DNA from: Lomentospora prolificans
Taxonomy: Eukaryota; Ascomycota; Sordariomycetes; Microascales; Microascaceae
Assembly (NCBI GenBank): GCA_029532625.1
Contig: JARFXM010000007.1
Span: 1,426,001 to 1,490,000, forward strand
Length of the DNA stretch: 64,000 bases
Direction of reading: 5' to 3'
Positions 45,701 through 58,310 of the stretch are shown here, piece after piece. The position numbers and the translations under genes were made by a program. Every line of letters begins with the position of its first letter. Position 1 is the first letter of the stretch. The notes below the pieces were generated by a model. That model had not been told where the DNA came from. It made no database searches and saw only the letters and a list, made by a program, of their open reading frames with translations.

Positions 45701-48700
45701 GCGGAGTTCAAGTCTATTGTCTCGTCGGGAGATTTCGAGGACCGCGAGCAAAACAGGAGCCTGGTGAAAGTCAAGTTTGTCAAAGTCAACAACCAATCGC
45801 CTGAGTTCATGCCAGTCTACGAGGGCATCGAAACTAATGTCGACGTTTCCATCTCGACCATCAACCTGGTCGTCACTCGCAAGACTCTACTAACATTGCT
45901 CGACTTTGTACTCATCACCTTTACGGACAATAACCAGAATCAGCCACCGGGATTACCATCCGGCGACGAATCTGAAGACTCCTCCGATATCGTCGTAATC
46001 GAGGAACCACAGAACGAGAACGGGTCAATCCGCGTAAAGGTCGACCTGAAGAGTATCCGCCTTATCCTGAATAATGACAACATCCGGCTAGCGACGCTCT
46101 CTTTGAATCATGCCGACGTGGGAATTCATCTGCTTGGACAGACCATGCGAGTGTCATCTAAGCTGGGAAACCTCACCCTTGTCGATGACGTCGACATTGG
46201 AGTGTCGGAAGACTCGAGCCTCCGTCAACTCATGACCATCCAAGGCGACGAGCTTGCCGATTTCCGTTATGAAACCTTCAACTCTGATCGCGAGTCGTAT
46301 CCTGGTTACGACTCGTCCGTTTTCCTCAGAGCCGGATCCATCAAAGTCAACTTCGTTGAAGAGCCGTTCCGCAAGATTGTGGACTTCCTAGTCAAGTTTG
46401 GAAAAATGCAGGCCCTTTACAACGCCGCTCGACAAGCTGCTGCTGAGCAGGCCTCCCAACTCCAACAAAGCAATTCTAGAATCAAGTTTGATGTCGTGGT
46501 GCGAACGCCAATCGTAGTGTTCCCGAGTGCCATTGCTACTTCTCCTGGCCGTGCCCAGCGTGATCTCACAACGGCGTATCTCGGTGAGATCTATGCCCAG
46601 AACAAATTTACGCCGCTGGACGATTCTGAAAACTCAGATACCGCTATGAAGATCTCGGCTGGTATTCGCAACATCCGCCTTACATCCGACTTCCACTACG
46701 CTCAGGACGTGGAGGAAGAGCTTGAGATGATTGATCACGTCGATCTCGGGTTCGATATTACGTATGCTGAGCACAAGCCTGGCGTTCAAAGACCAGATCT
46801 TGAGGTCTCTGGCAAGATCTCAGATGTTAAACTCCGCATCACTCCTTATCAGTTGAAGGCCCTTCTTGAGATTTCGAAGGCTGTGCCCGCCGCCTTTGCT
46901 GGTGATAATGAGGACCAGGAAGTCGAGGCCGAGAAGGAGGTCGATGACGTTACGCTGCAAAGGGCAAAGGAATCAACATCTCCATCTTCGGCCGATAGTG
47001 GAGAGATGCTAGTAGATCAGAATCCCGAGCTGAGTTTGCACCACGAGGCTTGGGCCAAGCTCGACCTTCACTTCAACATTCCTTCGGTGGGACTTGAGCT
47101 TATCAGCGCCCAAGGAGACCGACCAGTTGGAAACCAAGACGAAGCTAGCCTTTCCCGATTCTCTCTGGATGAGAGCCAGGTCAAACTGCGAATGCTGTCC
47201 GACGGTTCTCTTGAGTCGGAGCTCCTCGTCCGCTCGTTCACGATCCATGATAGCCGACCGCGCGATAACAATAAATATCGGCGCATCATGACTTCATTGA
47301 ATAAGGATGTACAGCAACTCATGGCGAGCGTGACCATTTCCGGAGGTGCGGAGCGACACATGATTGCGATGGTCACGGTTGACAGCCCCCGTGTCATTTT
47401 CGCGTTGGACTACCTCTTTGCTTTGCAAAACTTTGCCATGATAGCGCTACAGAGCGACGAACCGATCGCGATTGATGACGAGGCGTCAGAGATCCCTGAG
47501 GAGTCGGACACAGAATCAATGGCGCTTTCCAGCCGCATGCCTGTATCTCCATCTGATTTAGGCTCACAACTAACAGCTGGAACCGGGACGCCACCGGGCC
47601 GGAATCAGCCATCGGCTATGGGAATGTCCTTCCGCGTCAATGTTGTTGATGCTCAAGTTATCCTCATTGCTAATCCCTTAAGCACGAATTCCGAGGCAAT
47701 TGTGCTGGGAACCAAGCAGGTTTTGCTCTCTCAGCAGCATGCGCTGACCTTCCAGGTTTCTGAGGTGGGTATGTTCCTCTGCCGAATGGACCGCTTCGAG
47801 GATAGTCGGCTCCGCATCATTGATGACTTCTCGATCCAGTTATCTATGGACAATGCTAGCCCAACGCTCACGAGCCTGTCTATTAATGTGGAGCCTCTGG
47901 TACTGCGCCTCTCGCTTCGCGATATCCTAATGGCGCTTCAGATTATCACCAAGGCTTCGGAATTGTCGGATTCGATGGATAAGGATTCCAAGTCCGTGCC
48001 TTCGGACGAGAAGGCGAAGCAGCTTCGACAAGCTGGGGCCAAACGGCGAAGTGTTAGCGGGCATGGGACGTCAACTGTCACTGGTGCTGTCAAGGGGGCG
48101 CCAACGCTGTCTACGGCGGCGACTAGTACTAGTCGTGCAAGCGACCAGAAGAAGGAGGTGGACAAAAAACCTATTCGACGCGAAGACCTTACTGCCACTG
48201 TCGAGGGAATTCGCGTCATCCTCATCGGCGATGTTCACGAACTTCCCATCCTTGACGTTGGGATCAACTCATTTTCCGCTACCGGAGCCGATTGGTCCTC
48301 GAACCTCAGGGCCGAGACGGCTATCGACTTGTATGCGAATGTTTTCAACTTTTCCAAATCTGCGTGGGAACCTCTTGTGGAACCTTGGCACGTCGGGTTT
48401 GGAGTCTCACGCAGCGCCGCGGACGGCTTGTCAATAGACGTCACGTCGAGAAAAACCTTAGATATCACCGTAACGACGGCTTCAATTGCTCTCGCATCGA
48501 AATCGATGGCGTTCCTTACCCAAGACCAGGACGTCCTTGGAAAGCCTAGAGGTGTCGAGTCTCCGTACCGCATCCGAAACTATACCGGCTTCGACGTAAC
48601 CGTGGATGCGCCGAAGAGGGCCGACCAGGACCATCTTAACGCTCACTTGGCAGATGGCCAGGAGGAACCATGGAGCTTCGAACCATGGGAGAAGATGCGT

Positions 48701-51700
48701 GAGAGTCTTCTCACTGATAGTGCCTCCAACACAGTTGAGCTCAGGCTTGAGGGCAGTGGCTTCGATCCTGTAAAGAGTATCCGGCTTAACCGTGAAGGGG
48801 AATTCCTTTATGGCCTTCGCGTACAGGGAAAGAGTACTGTCCACCGCATCTTGGTTGAAATCAAGCTTGGCACCGACAATGTGAAGTATGTCACGTTCCG
48901 CTCGCCACTTCTTGTCGAAAACCACACTCAAATCCCAGTCGAGCTCGGGGTCTATGATGCGGAGAAGGGTGACCTACTCAAGATTGAAAAGATCTCTCCT
49001 GGAGAGAGCCGCCCAGCACCAGTAGGGGCGGCATACGTCAAGTCGCTTCTTGTCCGACCGGATTCAGGGTTCGGCTACGCCTGGTCTTCAGAGGCACTCA
49101 ATTGGAGGGACCTAGTCAAGCGGCCAGTTCGAACAATGGTTTGCAAAGGTGATAATGGCGATCCCTTCTATTTCCAGCTCTATGCCTCTTTCGACAAGGG
49201 CCACCCTCTTACCAAGTAAGTCCTTTCCCGTGTTAGCGGTATCCCTTTGCTTTACTAATATTGCGCTAGGTCGTACCCGTACATGAGAGTGAAACTATCT
49301 GCTCCGGTCGTGTTGGAGAATCTACTTCCCTACGACTTCAAATATCGCATTTACGATAAAAACTCTAAGAAGGACTGGACGAATTTCCTTAGGAAGGGAG
49401 GCCTTAGCCCTGTGCACGTCGTCGAATTGTCCCATCTCTTGCTCCTCAGCGCCGATATGCAAGATACACCATTCAAGCCAAGCGAATTCGCCGTCATCAA
49501 CTCGGGCAGCACTGCCGACTTTAGGAAGGAAGAAAAGCTCGTGTGCCGAGATGATCAGGGGCTGAACCTCAACCTGCAACTACACTACCACCGTATACCC
49601 GACAGCGGCGGCGCATTCAAGGTTACCGTCTACAGCCCGTACGTCGTGCTGAACCAAACCGGTCTCGAATTAGATATTCGCGCCAGGGGCTTCATGCAAG
49701 GGGCCAAGGCTGTAGCAGGACGGTTTCCTCTTGTCAACACATCTGACCAAGACCGCCCCCATGCCCAGCCATTCATGTTCTCATTTGCACACGAAGACCC
49801 CAAGAACCGGGCGCAATTGAAGATTGGTGAGTCCGAATGGAGCAAGCCCCAGTCGTTCGATGCCATTGGAAGCACGACAGAGGTGGTATTACAGTCGACA
49901 GCGAACCGCAACAGGGAGATCCATGTTGGTATCTCTGTTGAGTCTGGCGAGGGCAAGTACAAGATGACCAAGGTCGTCACCCTCACTCCGCGCTTCATTC
50001 TCCAGAACAAGCTGGGCGAGGATATTCTCGTTCGCGAGCCCAGCTCTTCAGGCTCCCTCACCTTGAAAGGCGGAAGCCTTCATCCTCTCCAGTTTATGCA
50101 GCGATCGAGAGTCAAGCAACTATGCCTGTGCCTGCCCGGCCTAGATAATCAATGGACGGCTCCTTTCAACATCTCCGACATTGGCACAACGCACATAAAG
50201 ATTGCCAAGTCGGGCCAGAGGCAGCAGCTCATCAGAGCTGAAATTCTCCTTGAGAACGCTACAATTTTCGTTCATCTTAGCAAAGAGACAAAACACTGGC
50301 CGTTTTCGATGCGCAATGAGAGCGATACCGAATTCATCTTCTATCAGGCCAATCCGAACGTTGATGAAGAGGAAGTTGAAGACCGTTCCGGGTGGAAGCC
50401 TATTCGCTACCGATTGCCCCCGCGAAGCATCATGCCATACGCTTGGGATTTCCCGGCGGCGCGATTCCGAGAGATTGTCATTAACGCTGCAGGTAGGGAG
50501 AGACATGTCAAGCTTGCGGAGATTGGTAATCAAATCCCAATGAAGTTCGCCACACAGTCGGGCCAGCAAAAGATTATCGATATCAATGTGGCAGCGGAGG
50601 GTCCTACACAAACTCTCATTCTCTCCAACTTCAAACAATCGAAGAGTTTGTACAGGCAGAAGAGCAAGTCAGCCAGCAGTGCTGGTGGCTTCGAGGTCAA
50701 GGACTTGAACACTGATGTGACGTTCAAGGCGCAGCTCAGATTATCTGGCATCGGTGTCTCGCTCATCAATCAACAGCTTAGGGAGCTTGCATACGTCACC
50801 TTCCGCGATGTTACCCTGAAGTATAGCGAGTCTCCCCTTTATCAGACTATCAGTCTGTCCGTGAAATGGATTCAGATCGATAATCAGCTTTACGGAGGCA
50901 TTTTCCCTATCGTCTTATACCCTAGCGTCGTCCCCAAGAGGGCACAAGAGATCGAGTCTCATCCATCAGTCCATGCTATGATCACTCGGGTTAAGGATGA
51001 TTCCTACGGGGTCCTGTACATCAAGTACGCTACGCTTCTCATCCAGCAGATGACGATCGAGCTAGACGAGGACTTTGTCTTCGCCCTGATGGACCTCTCC
51101 AACATTCCCGGCGCGGCTTGGTCACAGAATGAAAATGAAGGCTCGCTCTGTGACGAAGTACTTGGCATACCGGAGCCAAAGCAGCAGCACAGTGGCCAGG
51201 ACATGTACTTTGAGCTCCTCAACATTCAGCCGATGCAACTGGATTTGTCATTCATGAGAACGGAGCGAGTTAATGTCGAGAGTAAGACGTCGTCAAAGAA
51301 CCCCGTCATGTTCTTCCTCAACATCATGACGATGGCCATGGGCAACATCAATGACGCACCAGTGCGACTGAACGCGCTCATGCTGGAGAATGTGCGAGTG
51401 TCTACTCCCGTTTTGATACAAAACATCGCAAACCACTACAGTCAAGAGGCGCTCTACCAGATCCACAAGATTCTTGGATCGGCTGACTTCCTCGGAAACC
51501 CCGTTGGGTTGTTCAACAACATCAGCTCTGGTCTTACGGATATTTTCTACGAGCCCTACCAGGGTCTTATTCTCAGCGATAGGCCTGAAGAATTCGGTCT
51601 GGGTATCGCCAAGGGTGCTACGTCTTTCGTCAAGAAGTCCGTATACGGCGTGAGCGATTCCTTTTCTAAATTCACTGGTAGTCTGTCCAAGGGCCTAGCA

Positions 51701-52414
51701 GCGGCGACGCTCGACAAGCAGTTCCAGGACCGGCGCCGTATCACGCGCGCACGTAACAGGCCGAAGCACGCCCTATACGGCGTCACCACGGGCGCCAATT
51801 CATTCTTGACCAGCGTGGCGTCAGGTGTAGGCGGTCTTGCTCGGAAGCCCCTCGAGGGTGCTGAGCAAGAAGGCGCGTTTGGCTTTATCAAGGGTGTCGG
51901 AAAGGGCGTGCTCGGTCTCGCTACTAAGCCCGCCATTGGTGTTCTCGACATGGCATCCAACGTGTCTGAGGGCATTCGCAACACTACAACTGTGTTTGAC
52001 GGCTCCGAGCTCGACCGCGTGCGGCTCGCGCGCTTCATACCTTCTGATGGCATCATCCGTCCTTACAACCAGCGCGAGGCCCTCGGCCAATTCTGGCTTA
52101 AGCAAATCGACAACGGCAAGTACTTTGACGAGTCATACATCGCACATCTCGAGCTGCCGCGCGAGGACATGGTGGTCATGGTAACGTACGCGCGTATCCT
52201 TATGATCCGGAGTAGGAGGCTCACGTCGGAGTGGGACGTGCCCCTCAAGGACGTGCAGACCATTGCGAAGGAGCGGACGGGCTTGAGCTTGACGCTGAGG
52301 GATGGCGTCAATGGACCGTTTATCCCTGTTGGCGACGAGGATAGCCGGAGGTTCTTGTACAAGATGGTAGCGGTTGCTGTGGAAGAGTTCAATAGGAGGT
52401 ATAGGAGCCAGTAG
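42722..52414 (+). CDS. vps13: Vps13 bridge-type lipid-transfer protein (3212 aa)
   Basis: This gene encodes a giant rod-like protein that carries phospholipids between membranes at contact sites (mitochondria, vacuole/endosome, ER, prospore membrane). It opens with the chorein domain MLEGLVAGLLNRFLGMYVKNFDPTQL and WSGDVKLRNLELRKEAL. Extended-chorein repeats follow (for example NVQVTVKNIHVRYED). The VAB/SHR-binding adaptor region spans about 1950-2550, including RIRNYTGFDV and WSSEALNWRDL. The C-terminus has the ATG2-like amphipathic segment (GLGIAKGATSFVKKSVYGVSDSFSKFTGSLSKGLA written here only in part: positions about 51598-51700) and a PH-like domain ending VAVEEFNRRYRSQ. Exon 1 is 42722-49215 and exon 2 is 49270-52414. 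The 54-nt intron splits a Lys codon (AA|G). The length is close to yeast Vps13 (about 3144 aa). There are no internal stops, so the gene is intact. Confidence 0.97.
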
Positions 52415-52766
52415 AGGTAGAGAAGAGACCGCGGGAGTCGCCCATGCCGCGATGCATACGATTGATGATGAAGCGGGAAAGTTGATCAGTTATTTTTTAT
52501 TTTTATGATTTTTTCTTTACATCCACTGTATTGTAATTGAAACTTTTGGGTGGTATTTGTTTTGAGGAAAAGAAAATGCATGTCTTTTGTTTCGAGGAAT
52601 ATTATTAGTCCATCATGATAGATGTTACTGAGTTCGTATACGATGATAGCGTGATAAAATCATATCCGCATCGTGACATGTCTTTCCCCCTCCACCATGC
52701 ATCATCAAGCATCTCGTAGCATACTTCATCGACCATGAAACAAGAAATAGCAACCATGGCGGCAAC

Positions 52767-54840
52767 CTAAGAGCTCGTGGGAATAATGTCCTGCTGGTTG
52801 GTGATGACCAAGCCGGCCATAGCGGCAGAGGTCAAGGTGGCGAGAACGCCGGAGATGAGAGCCGAGACGGCGATGCGAGAAACGTCTCCACCGCGGGAAG
52901 GAGCGATCTGGGATAGGATACCGACTTGGATACCGAGGGAACCAATGTTACCGAAACCGCAGATGGCGTAAGTGGCGATGAGGCGGGAGCGGGGGGAGAG
53001 GTCCTCTTCTTTAAGAGCGAGGAAGGCGACGTATTCATTCTGGGACGTGTTAGCGGCATGTTGGACTTTTTCTATCTTTTCATTATTTTATTATTCTTTT
53101 TTTCTTTGGGGGAGGGGAGGAGGGGAAGTTTGCAACAAAGAGTGGGCTCACCTTGATGATCTTGGTCGCGATGATCTTGGCAACCTTGTAGAGGTCTCCG
53201 TTACGGGGGACACCCAGGAGGAACGAGATGGGATAGCAGATGTAGCCCATGACAAGCTCGAGAGAGAGATCGGGGTCGTTGATGTTGAGATACCGGCCCC
53301 ACCAGCCGAGGAGGCCGTCGATGAGGCCAACGGCGGCGAGGATGCAGAGAATGGAAGTGACGATGGTTCCGGCAATCTTGAGACCGAACCAGGCGCCATT
53401 CGCGAAAGCGTGGAGGGCGTTCTCGGCCTTGTGGTCATCGTCGTCGGGGATGACGACACGTCCGGCGGTGAGGGTCTCCTCAGTCTCGGGGTACCTCAAC
53501 TTGGAGATGGCCAGAGAGGCGGGGATGGACATGATGCACGAGGAGACGAGGGCCTGGGCGTTCAGGCCGAGACCGACGTAAGCAACGAGGACGGAACCGG
53601 AAATGGTCGCGAAACCGCAGGTGAGGATCTGGTGGAGCTCGGCAGTGGTCATGTGCGGGACAAAGGGGCGGACGAGCATGGCGGATTCGCCTTGGCCGAT
53701 GAAGGGGGTGGCGGCGGCAACGACGGCCTCGGCGCCAGAGACACGGAGGGACCAGAAGACAAAGGTTGCGAATTTCTTGATAAACCACTGGAGGAAGCCA
53801 ACGTAGTAGAGTACCTCGACGATGGAGATGAAGAACATGATGGCGGGGATGACGCCGAGGAGGAACCAGGTCAATTGGGCGACGTCGGGGGTGGTCAGGA
53901 AAGCGGTACCCTCGCGCGAGAAGCTGAGGAGATTGCCGGCGCGGTCGGCGATGAACTTGAAGATGCTGAAGCCGACCCCGGTGCGCAATACGAAGAGGGC
54001 AATGATGTACTGGGCCAGCATGCCGCCGATGACGGTGCGCCATTGGACCTTGCTGCGGTTGCGGGAGGTCCACCAGAGGACGAAGATGAGGAGGGCCAAT
54101 CCGAAAAGAGAGACGGCGCGATTCTCGCGGTTGTTATCCTCGGACTCTTCTGAGCTGAAGGCGCCGAGGAGAATGGCGGCGATGGTGACGACGCCGCCGA
54201 GAGGGGTTCGGAACTTGGTGGGGATGCGCTCGTAGACGACGACGCCTGTGTGCTGCCATACCAGGCGCATGAGATTCATGATGATCGAAATGGGAACGTG
54301 GAAGAAGAGGAGGCGCAAGGAAATGGCCAGCCAGAGAAGGAAGGGTACGACCCAGTTCTTGTCCTTCTTGTGGAGCACAAGCGAAGCGATCCACCAGCCG
54401 GTGAAGAGCGCAAAGATGACGAGGTGGAACACCCACCGATAGCGGCGGTACAGCCTGCCCCGTGTACCCGGGAAGCGGTAAATGCCTCCATGATGATCAT
54501 CGGCAGAGGTGTCGACGACGTCCTGCTCGCACTTCTCGGGATCGCTCTTGTACTCGGGCAGCGCGGCGCTCTCGATGTCGTGCTTGTGCAGGGGCGACTG
54601 GGCGGGGACCAGCGAGGGATCCATGGTCGTGCCCCTGGTGTAGACGGTGTGGGAGTGGCCGCCGTGTTCGGCGCTGGGGCTGTGGTGGACGTGTTCGTGG
54701 ACGTGCTGGTTCTTGGGGTCGAGGGCTGGGTCCGAATTTCGTCGGATGCCGGCCGGGGATGGGACACGGGAGGACGTCGCCGGGGCGGGCGACTCGTCGA
54801 GCCTCGTGCGTGAGGTTGCCTTGGCTTCTGCGGTGGACAT
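52767..54840 (-). CDS. Concentrative nucleoside transporter (CNT/NupC family)
   Basis: This gene encodes a 653-residue cation-coupled symporter that imports nucleosides through the plasma membrane. A His/Ser/Pro-rich cytosolic N-terminus of about 165 residues precedes helices such as VFHLVIFALFTGWWIASLVL. CNT signatures are FIGQGESAMLVRPFVPHMT, CGFATISGSVLVAYVGLG and the family motif A-x-K-x3-NEYVAF at about 558-569. Exon 1 is 54840-53152 and exon 2 is 53039-52767, separated by a 112-nt intron at 53151-53040. The intron falls exactly between Lys563 and Asn564 inside the signature. The ATG at 54840 has A at -3. The frame extends upstream only through a non-ATG codon, so the shorter start is right. 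A long empty frame on the opposite strand is a codon-bias shadow. The gene ends about 350 bases from the VPS13 stop, converging with it. Confidence 0.95.
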
Positions 54841-56430
54841 TTTCAATGTTGATCTATTTGGGGACGAGAGGGAAGCAGTTGATGCCCGCCTCTTGGGTAT
54901 CAATCAAACAAACGGAAACGAAAAAAAGAAGAAAAAAAAAAAAGAAAGAAATCGACACGTTAGTCCTTGACAAACAAAAGGCTGGTACGACACGTAGGAA
55001 CGAGTAGCGAGTCCCCAAGTCGGCGACGGGCAGTATGTATGCGTCTCGTGAAGCACGAGTGATGACAGGCGATTTTTTTTAAACCAAAAAGTTAATTCGC
55101 TTGTGATCCAAACATCCAAGTCCGCCCCTCACTCTCGGGGTTCAAACAACGCAAGGGATAACTGGGTCTGGGAGGACCATGGCTCAAGTATTTAAGTTTA
55201 TTGCGGGGGCAGCCCGAGGAATGAGGGATGGACACGACAATATGAGGCCGATGGAGAAGGGGAGGCCCGGAGGGCGGGGAGGCAACGTTCCCCGACCAAC
55301 TCCCTCGTACGGGTGCATCATGACGATAAGAGAGTTGCAACCAGAAAGGAGGCAAGCAAGCGACCTTGACTACCTGTATACGGAGATACATGATGGAAAA
55401 TGGAGGAGCAATGGGGGGGGAACTTTTTGTTCAACCAGTATCTGGTCGGATCCGGCCTGGGAGCGTAGATACACAAAGTCTCTCACCGACGTATATCGGC
55501 AGCCACCCTGCGGTCAAAAGGCGGAGAAAGAAAAAAGTCTAGAAGAGTTTCGGAAGGAAATCAGGGTAATCCAAGTCTGGCAAAGTGAGATGGCTCTCGA
55601 GATCGATTGGTCAATGGCCGAGTATTAGAAGAAAAAGAAAAGGGGGGGTTTATCAACCAACAAAGCTGCCCGGCAGATGTTTGTTCCCCGCCCTCCAGCA
55701 TGAAGTGGATACGCGCTGGCAGCTTACGATTCGCGTACTCCGTTCGATCTGGTTGCCGCAGAATGAGCGAGTAGCACCGAGGCTAATCAAGTGAGCGCGA
55801 CCAGAAGCCCGGTTCGGAGCGGCGTCTCCACAGATGACGGTACGTAAAGGCACCCCCTCGCAGAGGAATAGATACGCATGCTTGAACACGCTTCGGCTTG
55901 GAAAGGTATAACGGAGGAGGCGGGGTGTCAGTGTGTGTTTGTGTCGTGGCGGACCAGAGAAGCTGAGACGGTCGTATAACATGTGGCAAGGGGCTGCCGG
56001 CAAATGAGGGCGTTATCAGCACGGAAGAACGTGAAGGGCCTTCCCAGCGCAACCATCATGTCGGGAAAGATCCATATCACGGTTACAGATAAGTGGAATG
56101 CTACGTGTAGAAGAGGAGCAACGAACCCAACGTATGCGCCAAGGTGGATGGAAATGGGGGCATTCCCGCACGCTCCCTTTTACCGTATCGGTATTCAGAA
56201 TGGGAAATCCAGTCCGCGACCTTGTGGCGGACATACGCCCGCTTGGTAAACTTTGGTTACTTGACATGCATCTTGTCGCACAAGAGATAAACTTTTGTTC
56301 TCGGCGCGTACTGGCGGCGGTTGCTGACCGTCAGCACGAGATAGCTGCAATATGAAGTAGAACACGCAGGCAACTCGGTGGCGAAGAACGTACGGCCAGC
56401 GTCAGTGGGCGGCAGAAGCTGTACAAAAGA

Positions 56431-56454
56431 AGTGGGAAAGTGGGAAAGTGGGAC
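56431..56454. repeat. Three tandem copies of an 8-bp unit
   Basis: AGTGGGAA occurs at 56431-56438 and 56439-56446, and with a last-base change at 56447-56454. It is short simple-sequence DNA without evident role. Confidence 0.75.
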
Positions 56455-57178
56455 AGAGTCGAACCCGTTGATGTTCCCCAGGATCTGCAAAGGGCAGTGG
56501 CCACCAAACGTCCGGTGGATTGGATCGCCCAAAGAACACAAAGAGAAAAAAAAGAAAAAAATTGTTCACAAAGGAGGTAACGGCCACTTTCCGCCGAGGC
56601 AGGCGTGGTGATTGGTGTAAGGTCCTGTGGGTCCCCGGGGCACCGCCGGCCGGGACACCATCTCATCCGGGAAGGTGAAGAAGGCCGGGAAGAAATGGAG
56701 AAATGGGGCCAGGCAAAATTGGTTGGACATCACTGGGCGCTTCTGATTGCTCCGATGGTGATGACCGTCGCTGCGCCGAGGGCGGCCGATAAGCTCCTTG
56801 ATAGGACGAGAACCAACCGAAAGCGAAATAGCCTAACTACCCGGCAGCCAGTCCGTCCAGAGGACGATCGAGGAGAGGGGAAATGAATTGATGGCTCGCG
56901 CGGATCAGCTTCACTTGGACTCTAAATTCATCGGATTGGCAATAACGCCATTGGCTGTGACCCGACAGTTCCTAACCCTTCGTCGCGCTGAAGTCGAATC
57001 CCTCTTTGATATTGTGGTCAGGCGAAGCTGAACGATTGCTTGACATGGCCAATCCAATCGCAGAGAGGCTTTGGGCAGATCTTTCGCGGGGCCGACCCAT
57101 GACGTATTGTGCCGGTGGCCCCCCCTGCGCGAGCTCCTCAACACTGATGATTGTCGCGTGCCATTGGTCCTCAATCAA

Positions 57179-57250
57179 GATATCGCCAGCGCAACAAAGG
57201 ACCAGATATCGATGGCGATAACAAGATATCGACGCGCAATTCCGATGTCG
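57179..57250. promoter_or_regulatory. Cluster of GATATCG motifs
   Basis: GATATCG occurs at 57179-57185, 57205-57211 and 57225-57231, and as GATGTCG at 57244-57250. Two GATAAC motifs (about 57217 and 57250) are interleaved. Such density suggests a multi-site protein-binding element, possibly for GATA-type factors. The nearest genes are about 2.3 kb (transporter, -) and 1.1 kb (GPI protein 3' end) away, so the target is unclear. Confidence 0.35.
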
Positions 57251-58310
57251 ATAACCACCAACTGAAGCAGCAAAAAATTGCTTGATAGCACGCGCAATCG
57301 CTGGCGGCGCCTTCCGCCCCTCCAGACCGAGACCAGCGAACTGAAAAGGACTGGTGCCATTGAACAAGTCGGCGGGACTTTTGCTGGGGGGGAGGTCATT
57401 GAAAGAATCCAATGCGTCTCCACCAGTCGACCTGCATGTCATGTGACTACTAGTACCGCCCCTTCCAAGTTTGAATCGCACCTGCCATAAACTATTTCCT
57501 CCCCCCGCTGTCTTCTCGCACGGCGGACGTAAGGAATCGGGCGCTGCTGATTGGTCAGACAGAGTACGCCTTGATTTCTGTCGGGTGGGTGCAGATGTTT
57601 ATCCGATTAAGCCCCAAAGAAAGCTTTGCTTCGTGACGGTATTGACTCGGATCATCATCCTCGCTCCCAAGCCCAAGCCCAGGTTCGTGGAAAGGCCAAG
57701 AGCCGTTGATGCTTGCCCATCAATATCAACTTACCCCGGATTTAGAGGCTGCAACCCTGCGATGCAAATGTGAAGACTTCTTGTGCTAGATACTTTCCAC
57801 ATCCGGCACCCGGCCGCGTTGACCATGGATCGAAGTCTCAAATGACGCATTGGCTGACAGCGGACACCAGACGTCCCCTGCAGAAGATCAGCCAGCGCCA
57901 CGCAACATATCCCTGAGTCTTCTACTTTACTTGTCTCACTGTCAACCGGGCTCTAGAACATGTCACTTAATCTTCAAGGCACTGGAACATATAATTAAAC
58001 ATTTGGACTATAAAATTAAGGAAATATAATGTCCAAACCCACCCGTCCCCTTCTCACGAAGCGAAAGAGATTCCTGAAGTTATGTCTGCGTCATCCGACG
58101 TATTCTTGGCATTCATTAAACGTACTCGAGGTAGTCCACGTGATGAAACATGTCGATTTCCCCTCAGGAATTAAAACAATAAATACTTGAAAGGTATAAA
58201 AGTGACCAAGTCTAAGGAAATGAGGTCGAAAGGAAGGTAGGTTTTTCGGGGTTTCATTGTTGAATGGTCATCTGATTAGACAGGATGTGACAATTTTCTC
58301 CTACTCAGAT

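Larger units (their letters stand above)
54841..58310. other. 3.5 kb without a supportable gene
   Basis: The region lies between the nucleoside transporter start and the stop codon of the GPI protein gene. Frames such as 55179-55628 (+) and 56972-57481 (-) have no recognisable domain. It contains A/G-rich tracts near 54920-54950 and 56545-56565, a short tandem repeat at 56431-56454 and a GATATCG motif cluster at 57179-57250. Confidence 0.5.

Noticed and set aside
52972..54153. 393-codon open frame on the plus strand
   Set aside because: It is antisense to the nucleoside transporter and consists of Asp/Gly/Glu-rich filler without motifs.
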